Shown: in pieces, positions 22,415 to 31,273 of the stretch
Layout of the letters: every line of letters begins with the position of its first letter
Position numbering within the stretch: position 1 is the first letter of the stretch
Assembly: GCF_016863635.1 (NCBI RefSeq)
Contig: NZ_BOPG01000072.1
Coordinates: 1 to 64,000 of the forward strand
Direction: 5' to 3'
Length of the DNA: 64,000 nt
Origin: Virgisporangium aurantiacum
Lineage (GTDB): Bacteria; Actinomycetota; Actinomycetes; Mycobacteriales; Micromonosporaceae
Translations under genes and position numbers: made by a program
The notes under the pieces: model-generated
Told to the model about the DNA's origin: nothing
The model's input: only the letters and a program-made list of their open reading frames with translations
Databases searched by the model: none

Positions 22415-24351
22415 CGCGTCCACTCCAGTACCGCCGCCACCAGTCCGAGGAGTACCGCTCCGGCCAGCGCCGCGCCGGCCGCCCGCGGCACGCTGGCCCG
22501 GTGCATCAGCGCCAGCAACCCGCCGGCCCGCACCGCCGTCGCGCCGGAGCCGTTGACCGCGCCGTCGACCACGGCCTCGTCGCCCCGCTTCACCCACCGC
22601 GCGAGCGCCAGCACCGGCCGCGTCACCAGCGCGTCCTGCACGGCGTCCAGGTAGAAGGCCGCCGCGAGTGTGTCGCGCGCCGGCAGAAGATCCGCGGGGT
22701 CGGCCCTGGCGCCGGCGTCGCCTGGACTGAGGAGCGCAGGGAGCGGAGCGACTGGAGCGACGAGGGAAGGCGGCGCCTCCGAGGCGCCGGGGCCCGCGCC
22801 CGCGGAGGCGGGCGCATTAGGCACAGCGTCAGTTCGGCGCCACATCAGCGCCGCCAGGCCCGCGCCGGCAAGGGCAAGAAGCAACGGGACCGCGAGAGCG
22901 GCGCCGAAGTGGCCGACCTCCTCGGTTCCCGGGCCCAGGCGGTCGACGAACCCGTCGCTCAGCGCGGCGAACCCGAGCAGGGTGGCCGGCACGGCCAGCA
23001 ACAGCACCGGCCAGCGCATCGCGCCCGGTGGCTCGTGCGCGTTCCGGGCCGCGTCGGTGCGGGGCGCGCCGAGGAAGACCCGCAGCCACAGCCGGGCCGC
23101 GTACCAGCCGGTCAGCAGGACGGTGACCGCGCCCGCGCCGTACACCAGCCAGCCGGCGCCACCGCCCTCGTGCGCGGCCGACGCGAGCACCGCCTCCTTG
23201 CTGAAGAAGCCCGAGAACGGGGGCAGCCCGGCGAGCGCGGCGAGGCCCGCCGTGGTGGCCAGGAACGTCGCCGGCATCGTTCCGCGCAGCCCGCCGGTGA
23301 CCGCGATCAGGTTGCTGCCGACCGCGTGGATCACCGCGCCGGCGGCGAGGAACAGCAGCGCCTTGAACGCGGCGTGGGTGAACAGGTGGAACAGGGCCGT
23401 GCCGGGCGCGTGGACGGCGAGCGCGCCGGTCATGTAGCCGAGCTGGCTCACCGTCGACCAGGCGAGCACCCGCTTGATGTCGGTCTGTGCCAGGGCGGCC
23501 AGCGCGCCGAGCAGCATCGTGATCGCCGCCATCACGGCGAGCACCGTCAGCGCGGTGTCCGAGCCCTCGAACAGCGGGAACAGCTGGGCCACCACGTACA
23601 CGCCGGCGGCCACCATCGTCGCCGCGTGGATCAGCGCCGAGATCGGGGTGGGGCCGGCCATCGCGTCGGGGAGCCAGGTGTGCAGCGGGAACTGGGCGCT
23701 CTTGCCGGCCACGCCGGCGAGCAGCAGCAGGGTCGCCAGGGTCAGGTCTCGCGGGTGGTAGTCGTGGGCGAGCACGACGTCGATGCGGAAGCTGCCGGCG
23801 TGGTAGCCGAGCACCGCGATCCCGAGCAGGAACCCGACATCGCCCACGCGGGTGACGAGGAACGCCTTCACCGCGGCGCCGGGCGCCTCCGGCAGCCGTC
23901 GGTCGTGCGCGATGAGCAGGTACGAGCAGATGCCCATGACCTCCCAGCCGATGAGCAGCTGGATCAGGTCGGGCGCCACGACCACGGTCATCATCGCGGC
24001 GGTGAACAGCGAGACCTGGGCGGCGTAGGGGGCGTAGCGGTCGTCGTCGTGGAGGTAGGCGACCGAGTAGACCTGCACGGCCAGCGCCACCACGCCGACG
24101 GTGACCGCCATCAGCGTCGCCGGCCCGTTGACGCGTACGCCGAAGTCGACCGACAGACCCGCGAAATCGGCCGCTCTGTACGCGTCCACGAAAGGGTTTT
24201 CGAACCGGACGGCGAGCCCGATGGCCGCGACCAACGACACGGACGCCGCGCCGATCGCGAGCGCGGCGGCCGCGCGCCGCGAGCGCAGCAGGAACCCGAC
24301 GAACGCCGCGAGCAGGGGCGCGAGCGGCGCGGCGGCGGCAAGTACCGTCAC
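22411..24351 (-). CDS. nuoL: NADH-quinone oxidoreductase subunit L
   Basis: The 646-residue protein has the NuoL antiporter core: IGWEVMGICSYLLI (channel Glu, about 130), KSAQFPLHTWLPDAMAGPTP (about 215) and KRVLAWSTVSQLGYM (about 300), plus a long C-terminal region with further helices. Between the core and the last helix is an Ala/Pro/Gly-rich linker (about residues 510-560). It starts at GTG, overlapping the nuoK stop (GTGA), and ends overlapping the nuoM start. A start far upstream in the same frame runs over nuoK and is not used. Confidence 0.96.
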   Translation of the reverse strand: MTVLAAAAPLAPLLAAFVGFLLRSRRAAAALAIGAASVSLVAAIGLAVRFENPFVDAYRAADFAGLSVDFGVRVNGPATLMAVTVGVVALAVQVYSVAYLHDDDRYAPYAAQVSLFTAAMMTVVVAPDLIQLLIGWEVMGICSYLLIAHDRRLPEAPGAAVKAFLVTRVGDVGFLLGIAVLGYHAGSFRIDVVLAHDYHPRDLTLATLLLLAGVAGKSAQFPLHTWLPDAMAGPTPISALIHAATMVAAGVYVVAQLFPLFEGSDTALTVLAVMAAITMLLGALAALAQTDIKRVLAWSTVSQLGYMTGALAVHAPGTALFHLFTHAAFKALLFLAAGAVIHAVGSNLIAVTGGLRGTMPATFLATTAGLAALAGLPPFSGFFSKEAVLASAAHEGGGAGWLVYGAGAVTVLLTGWYAARLWLRVFLGAPRTDAARNAHEPPGAMRWPVLLLAVPATLLGFAALSDGFVDRLGPGTEEVGHFGAALAVPLLLALAGAGLAALMWRRTDAVPNAPASAGAGPGASEAPPSLVAPVAPLPALLSPGDAGARADPADLLPARDTLAAAFYLDAVQDALVTRPVLALARWVKRGDEAVVDGAVNGSGATAVRAGGLLALMHRASVPRAAGAALAGAVLLGLVAAVLEWTR

Positions 24352-24665
24352 GCGCTGACCTCTTCTTCCAGCGGCACCTCGTCGACGGCCACGGACTTGC
24401 GCAGGCGGTAGAGCTGCAGCACCACCGCGAGGCCGACGCCGATCTCGGCCGCGGCCAGCACGATCACGAACAGCGCGAACACCTGGCCACTGTGCGGCAG
24501 CACCGCCTGCACCGTGACGTCGGCGGTGACGAACACCAGGTTGACGCCGTTGAGCAGCAGCTCGACGGCCATCAGCACGAGGATCGCGTTGCGGCGGGCG
24601 AGCACGCCGTAGACGCCCAGGCCGATGAGGAGACTCGCGATGAGGTAGGGAATCGTGGCGTGCAT
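24348..24665 (-). CDS. nuoK: NADH-quinone oxidoreductase subunit K
   Basis: The 105-residue protein has three transmembrane helices and the conserved glutamates of NuoK: LLIGLGVYGVLARRNAILVL, LMAVELLLNGVNLVF (Glu about 36) and VLAAAEIGVGLAVVLQLYR (Glu about 73), which belong to the membrane proton path. The ATG start at 24663-24665 overlaps the nuoJ TGA by one base. Length is normal for the family; longer frames upstream overlap nuoJ. Confidence 0.95.
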   Translation of the reverse strand: MHATIPYLIASLLIGLGVYGVLARRNAILVLMAVELLLNGVNLVFVTADVTVQAVLPHSGQVFALFVIVLAAAEIGVGLAVVLQLYRLRKSVAVDEVPLEEEVSA

Positions 24666-25165
24666 CAACGCTTCCCGATGTCTGGGCGGCTGACGACGAT
24701 CGCACCGACCAGCGCCGCCAGCAGGAGCACGCCCACCACCTCGAACGGCAGCACCCACGAGGTGAAGACCTGCGCGCCCAGCCGCTCGGCGGTGCCGGTG
24801 GCCGGTGACGCCACCTCCGTCCACCGGTAGGCCGACGCGAACAGCGCGGCCAGGCCGAGGCCGGCGCCGCCACCGATCAGGATGCCGGGCCAGCGGACCC
24901 GGTCGAGGTCGGTGCTGGCGCCGATCGGTGCCCGGGTGAGCATGACGGCGAACAGCAGGAGGACGACCACCGCGCCGACATACAGGAGGATCTGGACCCA
25001 GGCGAGGAGCTCGGCTCCCAGCACCAGGTAGCAGCCGGCCACCGCAGCGAGCGTGACCACCAGCCAGAGACCCGCCCGGACCAGGTGTTTCGTGGTGACG
25101 ACCAGCACGCCGGAGCCGACGGCCACCGCGCCCAGCGCGACGAGCAGCAGGTCGGCCGCCGTCAC
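24665..25165 (-). CDS. nuoJ: NADH-quinone oxidoreductase subunit J
   Basis: The 166-residue protein has five hydrophobic segments. [20 protein letters not shown] and [17 protein letters not shown] at the end match NuoJ, whose third helix ([20 protein letters not shown]) carries the pi-bulge region. It starts at GTG 25163-25165 overlapping the nuoI TGA (GTGA). It acts in the membrane arm of complex I. Confidence 0.94.
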   Translation of the reverse strand: MTAADLLLVALGAVAVGSGVLVVTTKHLVRAGLWLVVTLAAVAGCYLVLGAELLAWVQILLYVGAVVVLLLFAVMLTRAPIGASTDLDRVRWPGILIGGGAGLGLAALFASAYRWTEVASPATGTAERLGAQVFTSWVLPFEVVGVLLLAALVGAIVVSRPDIGKR

Positions 25166-25659
25166 TTCACGACCCGCTGTTCTTCCTTGGACGGTTCGCC
25201 GTTCGGGTCGTGCGCCGGCGGGGGCGGGATGGTCTCCGCCCACTCGTCGAGCCGCTCCTTCTCGTGCATGAGGTCGCGGATGTCGTACTCGGCGTACTCG
25301 AACTCCGGCGTCCAGAACAGGGCGTCGAACGGGCACGCCTCGATGCAGATGCCGCAGTACATGCACAGCGAGAAGTCGATCGCGAACCGGTCGAGCACGT
25401 TGCGCTGGCGGGACCGGGCCGCGCCGGGGACCTGCACCTCCTCCTTGTGGGAGTCGATGTAGATGCACCAGTCGGGACATTCCCGGGCGCACAGCATGCA
25501 CACCGTGCAGTTCTCCTCGACCAGCGCGATCACCCCCCGCGAGCGGGGCGGCAGGTCCGGCTGAACGTCGGGGTACTGCCTGGTGTGTGACCGACGGGTC
25601 ATCGTCTTCAGCGTGACGGCCAAGCCCTTGACAAGCCCACTGCCCGGCAACGAGTCCAC
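25162..25659 (-). CDS. nuoI: NADH-quinone oxidoreductase subunit I (2 x 4Fe-4S)
   Basis: The 165-residue peripheral-arm subunit holds two ferredoxin-type clusters, [15 protein letters not shown] (about 51-65) and [16 protein letters not shown] (about 98-113), which pass electrons toward NuoB and quinone. The N-terminal stretch [17 protein letters not shown] matches NuoI. It starts at GTG 25657-25659. The upstream neighbour nuoH is separated by a gene on the opposite strand, so nuoI-N must have a promoter of its own or depend on transcription through that gene. AGCTACATCCTGCTACATCC just ahead of it is a short direct repeat. Confidence 0.95.
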   Translation of the reverse strand: MDSLPGSGLVKGLAVTLKTMTRRSHTRQYPDVQPDLPPRSRGVIALVEENCTVCMLCARECPDWCIYIDSHKEEVQVPGAARSRQRNVLDRFAIDFSLCMYCGICIEACPFDALFWTPEFEYAEYDIRDLMHEKERLDEWAETIPPPPAHDPNGEPSKEEQRVVK

Positions 25660-25713
25660 GAGCTACATCCTGCTACATCCGCATGGTTGGGGTGTACCGC
25701 TACCTTCGGCGGC

Positions 25714-26487
25714 GTGGACGTCCTGAAGTTGATCTTCACGATCAGCGCGGGGTGCGGGGGGCTCTTCCTGATCGTGGTCCCGATCGGGGCCGCCGTCGCG
25801 CTGTCCGACGACCTTCGCAGCCGGTTGCTGCGCCGGGTGCCCGCGTGGACGGTGGTCGACCTGCTGAGCGTCAAGGCGCGGCCGCGGCGGGTGGCGGTGC
25901 GCGGCTCGACCGTGGCGGGAGATTCCGTCGTGACGGCGCCGGCGACCGGCACGCCGTGCCTGTGGTTCCGGCTGACGGTGCTCCGGGTCGACAAGGTCAC
26001 CACCGACAGCGGACACCGGTGGGACGAGACGGTGGTCTGGTCACAACTCTCCGGCCACACGGTGTGGTTCCACGACGGCACGGCCCGGGTGCCGGTCGAG
26101 GTGCCGCTGCTGGAGCGGGCGCTGGACGGGAAGGGCGGTCTCGTCGAGCGGTCCCTCCGGACCCGGGTCGAGGACGGCTTTCTCCGGCTCGTGCCGCCGT
26201 CGGTGCTGCGGCGCAACCGCAACACGACGGAGATCGTGCTGGTCGAGGAGCTGGTGCGGGACGACGTCACGGCGACGCTGTTCGTCCGCCCCGTCCACCG
26301 CGACGGGCAACTCGTGCTGACCGGGGGCCGCGGGTACCGCGTCGGCGTCACCGACCTGACCCACGCCGAGGTCGTCGACCGCTACTCCGGCGAGGCGCGC
26401 GAGGGCTGGTGGACCGTGCGGTTCCTGCTGATCCTCGGGGGCGCCTTCTACCTGTGCGGCATGGCCGGGGCGCTGCTGATCAGATGA
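25714..26487 (+). CDS. GIDE-like membrane protein inserted between nuoH and nuoI
   Basis: The 257-residue protein has a membrane helix at the start (LKLIFTISAGCGGLFLIVVPIGAAVAL) and one at the end (VRFLLILGGAFYLCGMAGALL). Between them SVKARPRRVAVRGSTVAG and GTPCLWFRLTVLRV resemble the GIDE domain of bacterial and mitochondrial membrane proteins, where the fold is not catalytic by itself. The start GTG 25714 lies seven bases after TACCTT, so the message is likely leaderless. The gene lies opposite in sense to the nuo genes on both sides and overlaps the nuoH end by eight bases. Its function is unknown; the family assignment is tentative. Confidence 0.6.
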   Translation: MDVLKLIFTISAGCGGLFLIVVPIGAAVALSDDLRSRLLRRVPAWTVVDLLSVKARPRRVAVRGSTVAGDSVVTAPATGTPCLWFRLTVLRVDKVTTDSGHRWDETVVWSQLSGHTVWFHDGTARVPVEVPLLERALDGKGGLVERSLRTRVEDGFLRLVPPSVLRRNRNTTEIVLVEELVRDDVTATLFVRPVHRDGQLVLTGGRGYRVGVTDLTHAEVVDRYSGEAREGWWTVRFLLILGGAFYLCGMAGALLIR

Positions 26488-27442
26488 CCACCTTGACGCC
26501 CACGGTGAGGACCAGTTGGAGCAGCGCCACCGGCACGAGGACCAGCCAGCACAGGCGTTGCAGCTGGTCCTCGCGGAGCCGGGGGTAGGCGACCCGCAGC
26601 CAGATGACCACGAACGACACCGCCGCCACCTTGACCAGCGTCCACAGCCAGCCGAGTTCGGCGTTCAGGAACGGGCCCTTCCAGCCGCCCAGGAACAGCA
26701 CCGTGGTGAGCGCGGCGATCACCACGATGCCGACATACTCGGCCAGCAGGAAGAACGCGAACCGCAGGCCGGTGTACTCGGTCATGTAGCCGAAGACGAG
26801 TTCGGAGTCGGCGATCGGCATGTCGAACGGCGGCCGTCTGATCTCGGCCAGGCCCGCGATGAAGAAGACGGCCAGGGCCGGCGCCTGCCACAGCAGCCAC
26901 CACGGGCGCCACGCGTCGACGATGCCGGGCAGACTCAGCGTGCCGGCGGCCATCGCGACGCTCGCGGCGGCCAGGACGAAGGGGAGTTCGTAGCCCAGGA
27001 GCTGGGCGGCCGCTCTCAATCCGCCGAGGAGGGCGTACTTGTTCGCGGACGCCCACGCGGCCATCAGCACCGCGACGACCCCGACGCCGACCACGGCAAG
27101 CACGAAGAACAGCCCGATGTCGAGCGGCTGGGCGACCAGGCCGCTCGGCCCGAGCGGGATCACCAGCAGCACCACCAGGTACGGCACCAACGAGATCACC
27201 GGTGCCAGCCGGAACACCTGCCGGTCGGCGTCGCGGGGGGTGATGTCCTCCTTCTGCACGAACTTCACGCCGTCGGCGATCAGTTGCGCCCAGCCGTGGA
27301 ACGCACCGGCGTACATCGGGCCGAGCCGGCCCTGCATGTGCGCCATCACCTTGTGCTCGGTCTGGCCGACGAGCAGCGGCAGCGTCAGGAACGCGCCCAC
27401 CACGGCGAGCACCCGGATCGCGAGCTCCAGCCAGATCGGCAT
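26480..27442 (-). CDS. nuoH: NADH-quinone oxidoreductase subunit H
   Basis: The 320-residue protein has eight membrane segments and the NuoH signatures: GQTEHKVMAHMQGRLGPMYAG near residue 25, GWAQLIADGVKFVQKED (about 50-66), ANKYALLGGLRAAAQLLGYE (about 135), AEIRRPPFDMPIADSELVFGY (about 205-225) and GWLWTLVKV. These form part of the quinone chamber. ATG 27440-27442 is used; a GTG three codons upstream overlaps the nuoC stop and is an equally possible start. nuoG would normally precede it; here nuoC does. Confidence 0.95.
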   Translation of the reverse strand: MPIWLELAIRVLAVVGAFLTLPLLVGQTEHKVMAHMQGRLGPMYAGAFHGWAQLIADGVKFVQKEDITPRDADRQVFRLAPVISLVPYLVVLLVIPLGPSGLVAQPLDIGLFFVLAVVGVGVVAVLMAAWASANKYALLGGLRAAAQLLGYELPFVLAAASVAMAAGTLSLPGIVDAWRPWWLLWQAPALAVFFIAGLAEIRRPPFDMPIADSELVFGYMTEYTGLRFAFFLLAEYVGIVVIAALTTVLFLGGWKGPFLNAELGWLWTLVKVAAVSFVVIWLRVAYPRLREDQLQRLCWLVLVPVALLQLVLTVGVKVVI

Positions 27443-27443
27443 G

Positions 27444-28235
27444 TCACTCACCGTCCGTCGGGGCCGTGCCGGGAGGCGGGGCCGGGGATTCGCCGGGAGG
27501 CGGTGCCGCGGCCCCGCCTGGAGGCGGCGGGGTTGCGGCCGGCGGCGGCGCGGCCGCGGCTGGTGGCGGGGTCCGGGGGGTCCGCGGTGGGCGGGCCGGG
27601 CGGTCGGCGGCGGGCCGTCTCGGGCGGTCCTCCTCGGGCTCCGGGGACGCGCCCGCGTTCGGCCCCCATTCGCGGGGATCGGGGACGCCCATCGGGCGCA
27701 TCGGCTGCCGCTTCGCCGGACCGCCGTGGCTGCTCTCGCCCGGCTCCTTCGCGCCCGGCCACGGCTTGGCCACCCGGGTGGCGAGCACGAACTCCTTGCG
27801 CAGCGGGTGGCCCTCGAACTCCTCGGGCAACAGCAAGGGACGGTCGTCGCCGGGGTCGGTGAACGTGATGCCGAACATCTCACGCGTTTCGCGCTCGTGC
27901 CAGGCCGCGCCGGGGTACAGGTCGACGATGGACGGCGCGAGCGGCGCCGCCCGGTCGGTGAGCCGGGTGCGGATGAGCAGCCCGTGCCGCCTGGTCGTGG
28001 ACCAGACGTGGATGACGAGGTCGAAGCCGCCGTCGCCCTCGTCGACGGCGCTCAGCCAGTCGAAGAAGTCGAGGCCGAGTTCGGGGTCGTCGCGGCCGGC
28101 CTGAACGGCGGCCCGCCACCGGCCGAGGGGCACGTCGACGGTGGCCCGGGCGAACGGGCCACCGCCGGACACGGTCGGCGCCGGTGATTCGTCCACCAGC
28201 GCCGCGAGCCTTGCCCCGATCTCCTCCGGCGTCAT
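27444..28235 (-). CDS. nuoC: NADH-quinone oxidoreductase subunit C with Pro-rich tail
   Basis: The first 165 residues are NuoC (30-kDa subunit): FDWLSAVDEGDGGFDLV, LYPGAAWHERETREMFGI (about 115-132) and GHPLRKEFV (about 150). It supports the quinone-site module with NuoB and NuoD. About 95 further residues are low-complexity, rich in Pro, Ala and Arg, including runs of PPP, an unusual extension. The ATG is 13 bases after the DUF2252 stop, so it is probably cotranscribed with that unrelated gene, and the stop is next to the nuoH start. nuoD is not downstream. Confidence 0.9.
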   Translation of the reverse strand: MTPEEIGARLAALVDESPAPTVSGGGPFARATVDVPLGRWRAAVQAGRDDPELGLDFFDWLSAVDEGDGGFDLVIHVWSTTRRHGLLIRTRLTDRAAPLAPSIVDLYPGAAWHERETREMFGITFTDPGDDRPLLLPEEFEGHPLRKEFVLATRVAKPWPGAKEPGESSHGGPAKRQPMRPMGVPDPREWGPNAGASPEPEEDRPRRPAADRPARPPRTPRTPPPAAAAPPPAATPPPPGGAAAPPPGESPAPPPGTAPTDGE

Positions 28236-28248
28236 TCCGGCATCGTAC

Positions 28249-29550
28249 TTACAGGCCCGGCAGTTTCCCGTTGCGGAACAGGTCGACGAACGTCTGGTGG
28301 TCTTCGCGGGCCTGCGCACCGTAGGCGTGGGCGAAGTCGACGAGCATGCGCCGGAAGCCCGGCTCGTCCTTGTCGACGGCCGCGACGATCGCCTCCTCCG
28401 TGGAGTAGTCGACCAGCCCGTGTGCCGACTCGTCGTCGGCGACCGAGTGCATGCGGGCGGTGGCCCGGCCCAGGTCACGGACCACCTTCTCGAGTTCGTC
28501 GGGCTCGTTGACCCCCGACCAGTCGAGGTCGGCCGCGTACGGCGAGACCTCGGCGACGATCTGGCCGACGCCGTCGAGCTCGGTGTAGCCCACCCACGGG
28601 TCGGCATGCGCCTGCAGCGCCTGCTGCGACTCGCACGTGCGGTGACCCTGGTGCTTGAAGTAGGCCTTGACCTTCTCGTCGGTGATCCAGCGGGAGACGG
28701 CCGGCACCTGCGCCTGCTTCATGTAGACGATGATGTCGTTCTCCAGCGCCTGGGTGTGCCCCTCGAGCAGCAGGTTGTACGACGGAAGGCCGGCCGAGCC
28801 GATGCCGACGCCCTTGCGCAGCACCACGTCTTTCACGTTGAACTCGTGCGGCCGGTTGAGCCGGGCCGGCGGCAGCGTGGTGAGGTACTCCTCGAACGCC
28901 GCGCAGACCTTCGCCCTCGTCTTGTCGTCGATTTCGTGAACGCCGTCGCGCATCGTGAAGCGCCGCTCGTAGTCCTCGACCTTCGTCTGCTCGGAGAGCA
29001 TCTCGATGCGGGTGTTGAGGCGGGCCTCCTGCAGCACCTCGTGGATCACACCCTCGGTGTTGTCGAGCGTGAGCGAGCCGATCGCGTCGTCGCCGCGGGC
29101 GGCGACCGCCCGCACCTCCCGCAGGTAGGCGTCGGTGTAGACGCCGACCAGGTCGCCGATGGTCTCGTCGCTCAGCGCCTTGGCGAACCCGACGAGCGCG
29201 ATGCTGGCGGCGAACCGCTTGAGGTCCCAGGTGAACGGGCCGACGTAGGCCTCGTCGAAATCGTTGACGTTGAACACGAGGATGCCCTCGGAGTTCATGT
29301 ACGTACCGAAGTTCTCGGCGTGCAGATCGCCGTGGATCCAGACCCGGCTGGTGCGTTCGTCGAGGAACGGGTCCTTCTCGTTCGTGACGTCGGCGTAGAA
29401 GAGGCACGCGCTGCCACGGTAGAACGCGAACGCGGAGCCGGCCATTTTACGGAACTTGCGCCGGAATGCCGAGGGGTCTCGGGCCATTAACTCGCCGAAT
29501 TCACTCGATAGGACGTCTTTAATGTGGTCGGCGCGAGATTTTTCCGTCAC
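28249..29550 (-). CDS. DUF2252 family protein (kinase-like fold)
   Basis: This 433-residue protein is a DUF2252 member. WIHGDLHAENFGTY (about 95-108) and VFNVNDFDEAYVGPFTWDLKR (about 118-138, DFD) resemble the catalytic loop and metal-binding Asp of aminoglycoside-phosphotransferase-like kinases, so a small-molecule phosphotransferase role is possible, though no substrate is known. GTG 29548-29550 with AGGAGG eight bases upstream is a strong start. It ends 13 bases before nuoC in the same direction, which places it oddly inside the nuo set. Confidence 0.88.
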   Translation of the reverse strand: MTEKSRADHIKDVLSSEFGELMARDPSAFRRKFRKMAGSAFAFYRGSACLFYADVTNEKDPFLDERTSRVWIHGDLHAENFGTYMNSEGILVFNVNDFDEAYVGPFTWDLKRFAASIALVGFAKALSDETIGDLVGVYTDAYLREVRAVAARGDDAIGSLTLDNTEGVIHEVLQEARLNTRIEMLSEQTKVEDYERRFTMRDGVHEIDDKTRAKVCAAFEEYLTTLPPARLNRPHEFNVKDVVLRKGVGIGSAGLPSYNLLLEGHTQALENDIIVYMKQAQVPAVSRWITDEKVKAYFKHQGHRTCESQQALQAHADPWVGYTELDGVGQIVAEVSPYAADLDWSGVNEPDELEKVVRDLGRATARMHSVADDESAHGLVDYSTEEAIVAAVDKDEPGFRRMLVDFAHAYGAQAREDHQTFVDLFRNGKLPGL

Positions 29551-29720
29551 GGTTTTCGCCTCCTGTTGTCGGCCATACGGTAACCGACCAGTGCTTATGT
29601 GTGTCGTCCACCGCCAGGTCCACGGATCATGAGCAAAACCCGAACTTGCCCCAGCACGTTCCCAGACGTCTTGAATTTTGCCAGGCTCGATGGCACAAGA
29701 TCCGACCAAGGGGAGGCACC

Positions 29721-30305
29721 ATGAGTGTTGTGACGGCCGACGATGCAGACGTACACCGCGGCTCCCCTCCGAAGAGGGGGGAGTGGACGGTTGACGACCT
29801 TGCACGCACACCGGAAGACGGGGTTCGGCGCGAGCTCTTCAACGGGGAACTGATCGTGAGCCCGGCACCGATCCTCCTTCACCAGCGGGCGGCCCTGGCG
29901 ATCCGCGATGCACTACAAGCCGCCTGCCCGCCCGACCTGGAGGTCTTCGTCGCACCTGTCGACTACGAGATTGCCTTGGACACGTCATTTCAGCCGGACG
30001 TGGTGGTGCTGCGGCGCGCCGACATCGACATCCTCGACGGAGTGGTGCGAAAACCGGCCGTCGTGGTGGTGGAAGTCCTGTCGAAGAGCACCCGAAAGTT
30101 TGATCTGGAGGACAAGCCGAAGGCATACGGGAACAGCGGCGTGGAGCGCCACTGGACCTTCGACCCGTTGACGGCTCATTTCGTGGCGCGGCGATGGCTC
30201 GGCGCCAAGTACGCGGAGGTGGCCGAGGCAAGGGGCGAGCAGCGGATCCGGCTCGACGAGCCGTACCCCGTCGAGATCTGTCCGGCGGAGATCATCAATG
30301 GATAA
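29721..30305 (+). CDS. Uma2-family protein
   Basis: The 194-residue protein is a complete Uma2 (DUF820) member: WTVDDLARTPEDG, FNGELIVSPAPILLHQRA, TSFQPDVVVLRR (catalytic-type Asp, about 92), VVEVLSKSTRKFD (Glu, about 115) and LEDKPKAYGNSGVERHW (Lys). It has the PD-(D/E)xK residues. GGGGAGG six bases ahead supports ATG 29721. It lies between nuoB and DUF2252 on the opposite strand and overlaps the next Uma2 gene by eight bases. Confidence 0.88.
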   Translation: MSVVTADDADVHRGSPPKRGEWTVDDLARTPEDGVRRELFNGELIVSPAPILLHQRAALAIRDALQAACPPDLEVFVAPVDYEIALDTSFQPDVVVLRRADIDILDGVVRKPAVVVVEVLSKSTRKFDLEDKPKAYGNSGVERHWTFDPLTAHFVARRWLGAKYAEVAEARGEQRIRLDEPYPVEICPAEIING

Positions 30306-30768
30306 CGCCTTCGTGCACGGGCCGTCGCTACTGCACCAGTACGCGGTACGGAACCTGGTGGTCGCTCTGATGAAGCACTGCCCACGTAGCCTCGAAGTGT
30401 TGCCCGGTCCGCTGGTACTGCCGCCGTTCCAGGCTCAGATAGCTCAGCCCGACGTGGTCGTCGTAAAGCGGGCGAGCCTGCCAGCGGGCGATGGACCACT
30501 CGCCACACCACCAGTACTGGTCGCCGAAGTGATCGACGATGACAGCCGCGCATGGGAACGGCAGTTCACACCGATGCTCTACGCAAAGAACGGCATCGAG
30601 CACTTCTGGCACTTCGACCTGGAGAGTTCGGAGTTCGTCGCCTACCGGATGAACGGGAACGCCGCAGAGTACAAGAAAGTCGTCACCGCCCGGAACGATG
30701 AACGGGTCGGATTCGACGCTCCCGTGCTGGTGGAGATCTGCCCGGCACGCTTGCGGTTCAAGGCTTGA
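30298..30768 (+). CDS. Truncated Uma2-family protein, probably inactive
   Basis: The 156-residue protein starts inside the Uma2 fold ([18 protein letters not shown]) and lacks the N-terminal ELxDGELVVSP segment of the family. It keeps [11 protein letters not shown] and [11 protein letters not shown] (Asp and Glu), but the Lys found in relatives is replaced ([10 protein letters not shown] instead of the D-K-x-K-x-Y pattern). It is translated in overlap (ATGGATAA) with the preceding Uma2 gene, so the two may form a dimer in which this one is a pseudo-enzyme. Its tail overlaps nuoB by 11 bases. Confidence 0.78.
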   Translation: MDNAFVHGPSLLHQYAVRNLVVALMKHCPRSLEVLPGPLVLPPFQAQIAQPDVVVVKRASLPAGDGPLATPPVLVAEVIDDDSRAWERQFTPMLYAKNGIEHFWHFDLESSEFVAYRMNGNAAEYKKVVTARNDERVGFDAPVLVEICPARLRFKA

Positions 30769-31264
30769 TCAGCGGAGCCTGCAACGACAACGGGTCCGGG
30801 CGGTGGACGCCGCCCGGGCCGCTCTGCTCGCCGGCGATCTTCTCCTGCAACCGCAGGATGCCGTGCAGCAGCGCCTCGGGGCGGGGCGGGCAGCCGGGCA
30901 CGTACACGTCGACCGGGATCAACTGGTCGACGCCCTTCGTGACCGAGTACGAATCCCAGTACGGGCCGCCGGAGTTCGAGCAGGCACCGAACGAGATGAC
31001 GTACTTGGGCTCGGGCATCTGGTCGTAGAGGCGCTTGATCGCCGGGGCCATCTTGTCGGTGACGGTGCCCGACACGACCATCAGGTCGGCCTGCCGCGGG
31101 CCGTGCGCGAACGGGATGACGCCCATCCGCATGAAGTCGTGCCGGCCCATCGACGTGGCGATGAACTCGATCGCGCAGCACGCCAACCCGAAGTTGAACA
31201 CCCACAGCGAGTACCGCCGGCCCCAGTTCAGGACGAACTTGATCGGGTCACCGAGCACGCTCAT
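30758..31264 (-). CDS. nuoB: NADH-quinone oxidoreductase subunit B
   Basis: The 168-residue protein is NuoB, holding the N2 4Fe-4S cluster. Its cysteines are in place: GLACCAIEF (two Cys, about 28-29), [17 protein letters not shown] (about 93) and [12 protein letters not shown] (about 123). It is the last electron carrier before quinone. The ATG start lies nine bases after the stop of the PLP lyase gene, in the same direction, so it is at the end of a run of non-respiratory genes. nuoA, which usually precedes it, is not there. Confidence 0.95.
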   Translation of the reverse strand: MSVLGDPIKFVLNWGRRYSLWVFNFGLACCAIEFIATSMGRHDFMRMGVIPFAHGPRQADLMVVSGTVTDKMAPAIKRLYDQMPEPKYVISFGACSNSGGPYWDSYSVTKGVDQLIPVDVYVPGCPPRPEALLHGILRLQEKIAGEQSGPGGVHRPDPLSLQAPLIKP

Positions 31265-31273
31265 GGGCTCACC

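Noticed and set aside
19597-24411. Long plus-strand frames opposite nuoN, nuoM and nuoL
   Set aside because: They are mirror frames of real membrane protein genes, rich in Arg, Gln, His and Gly, with no domain.
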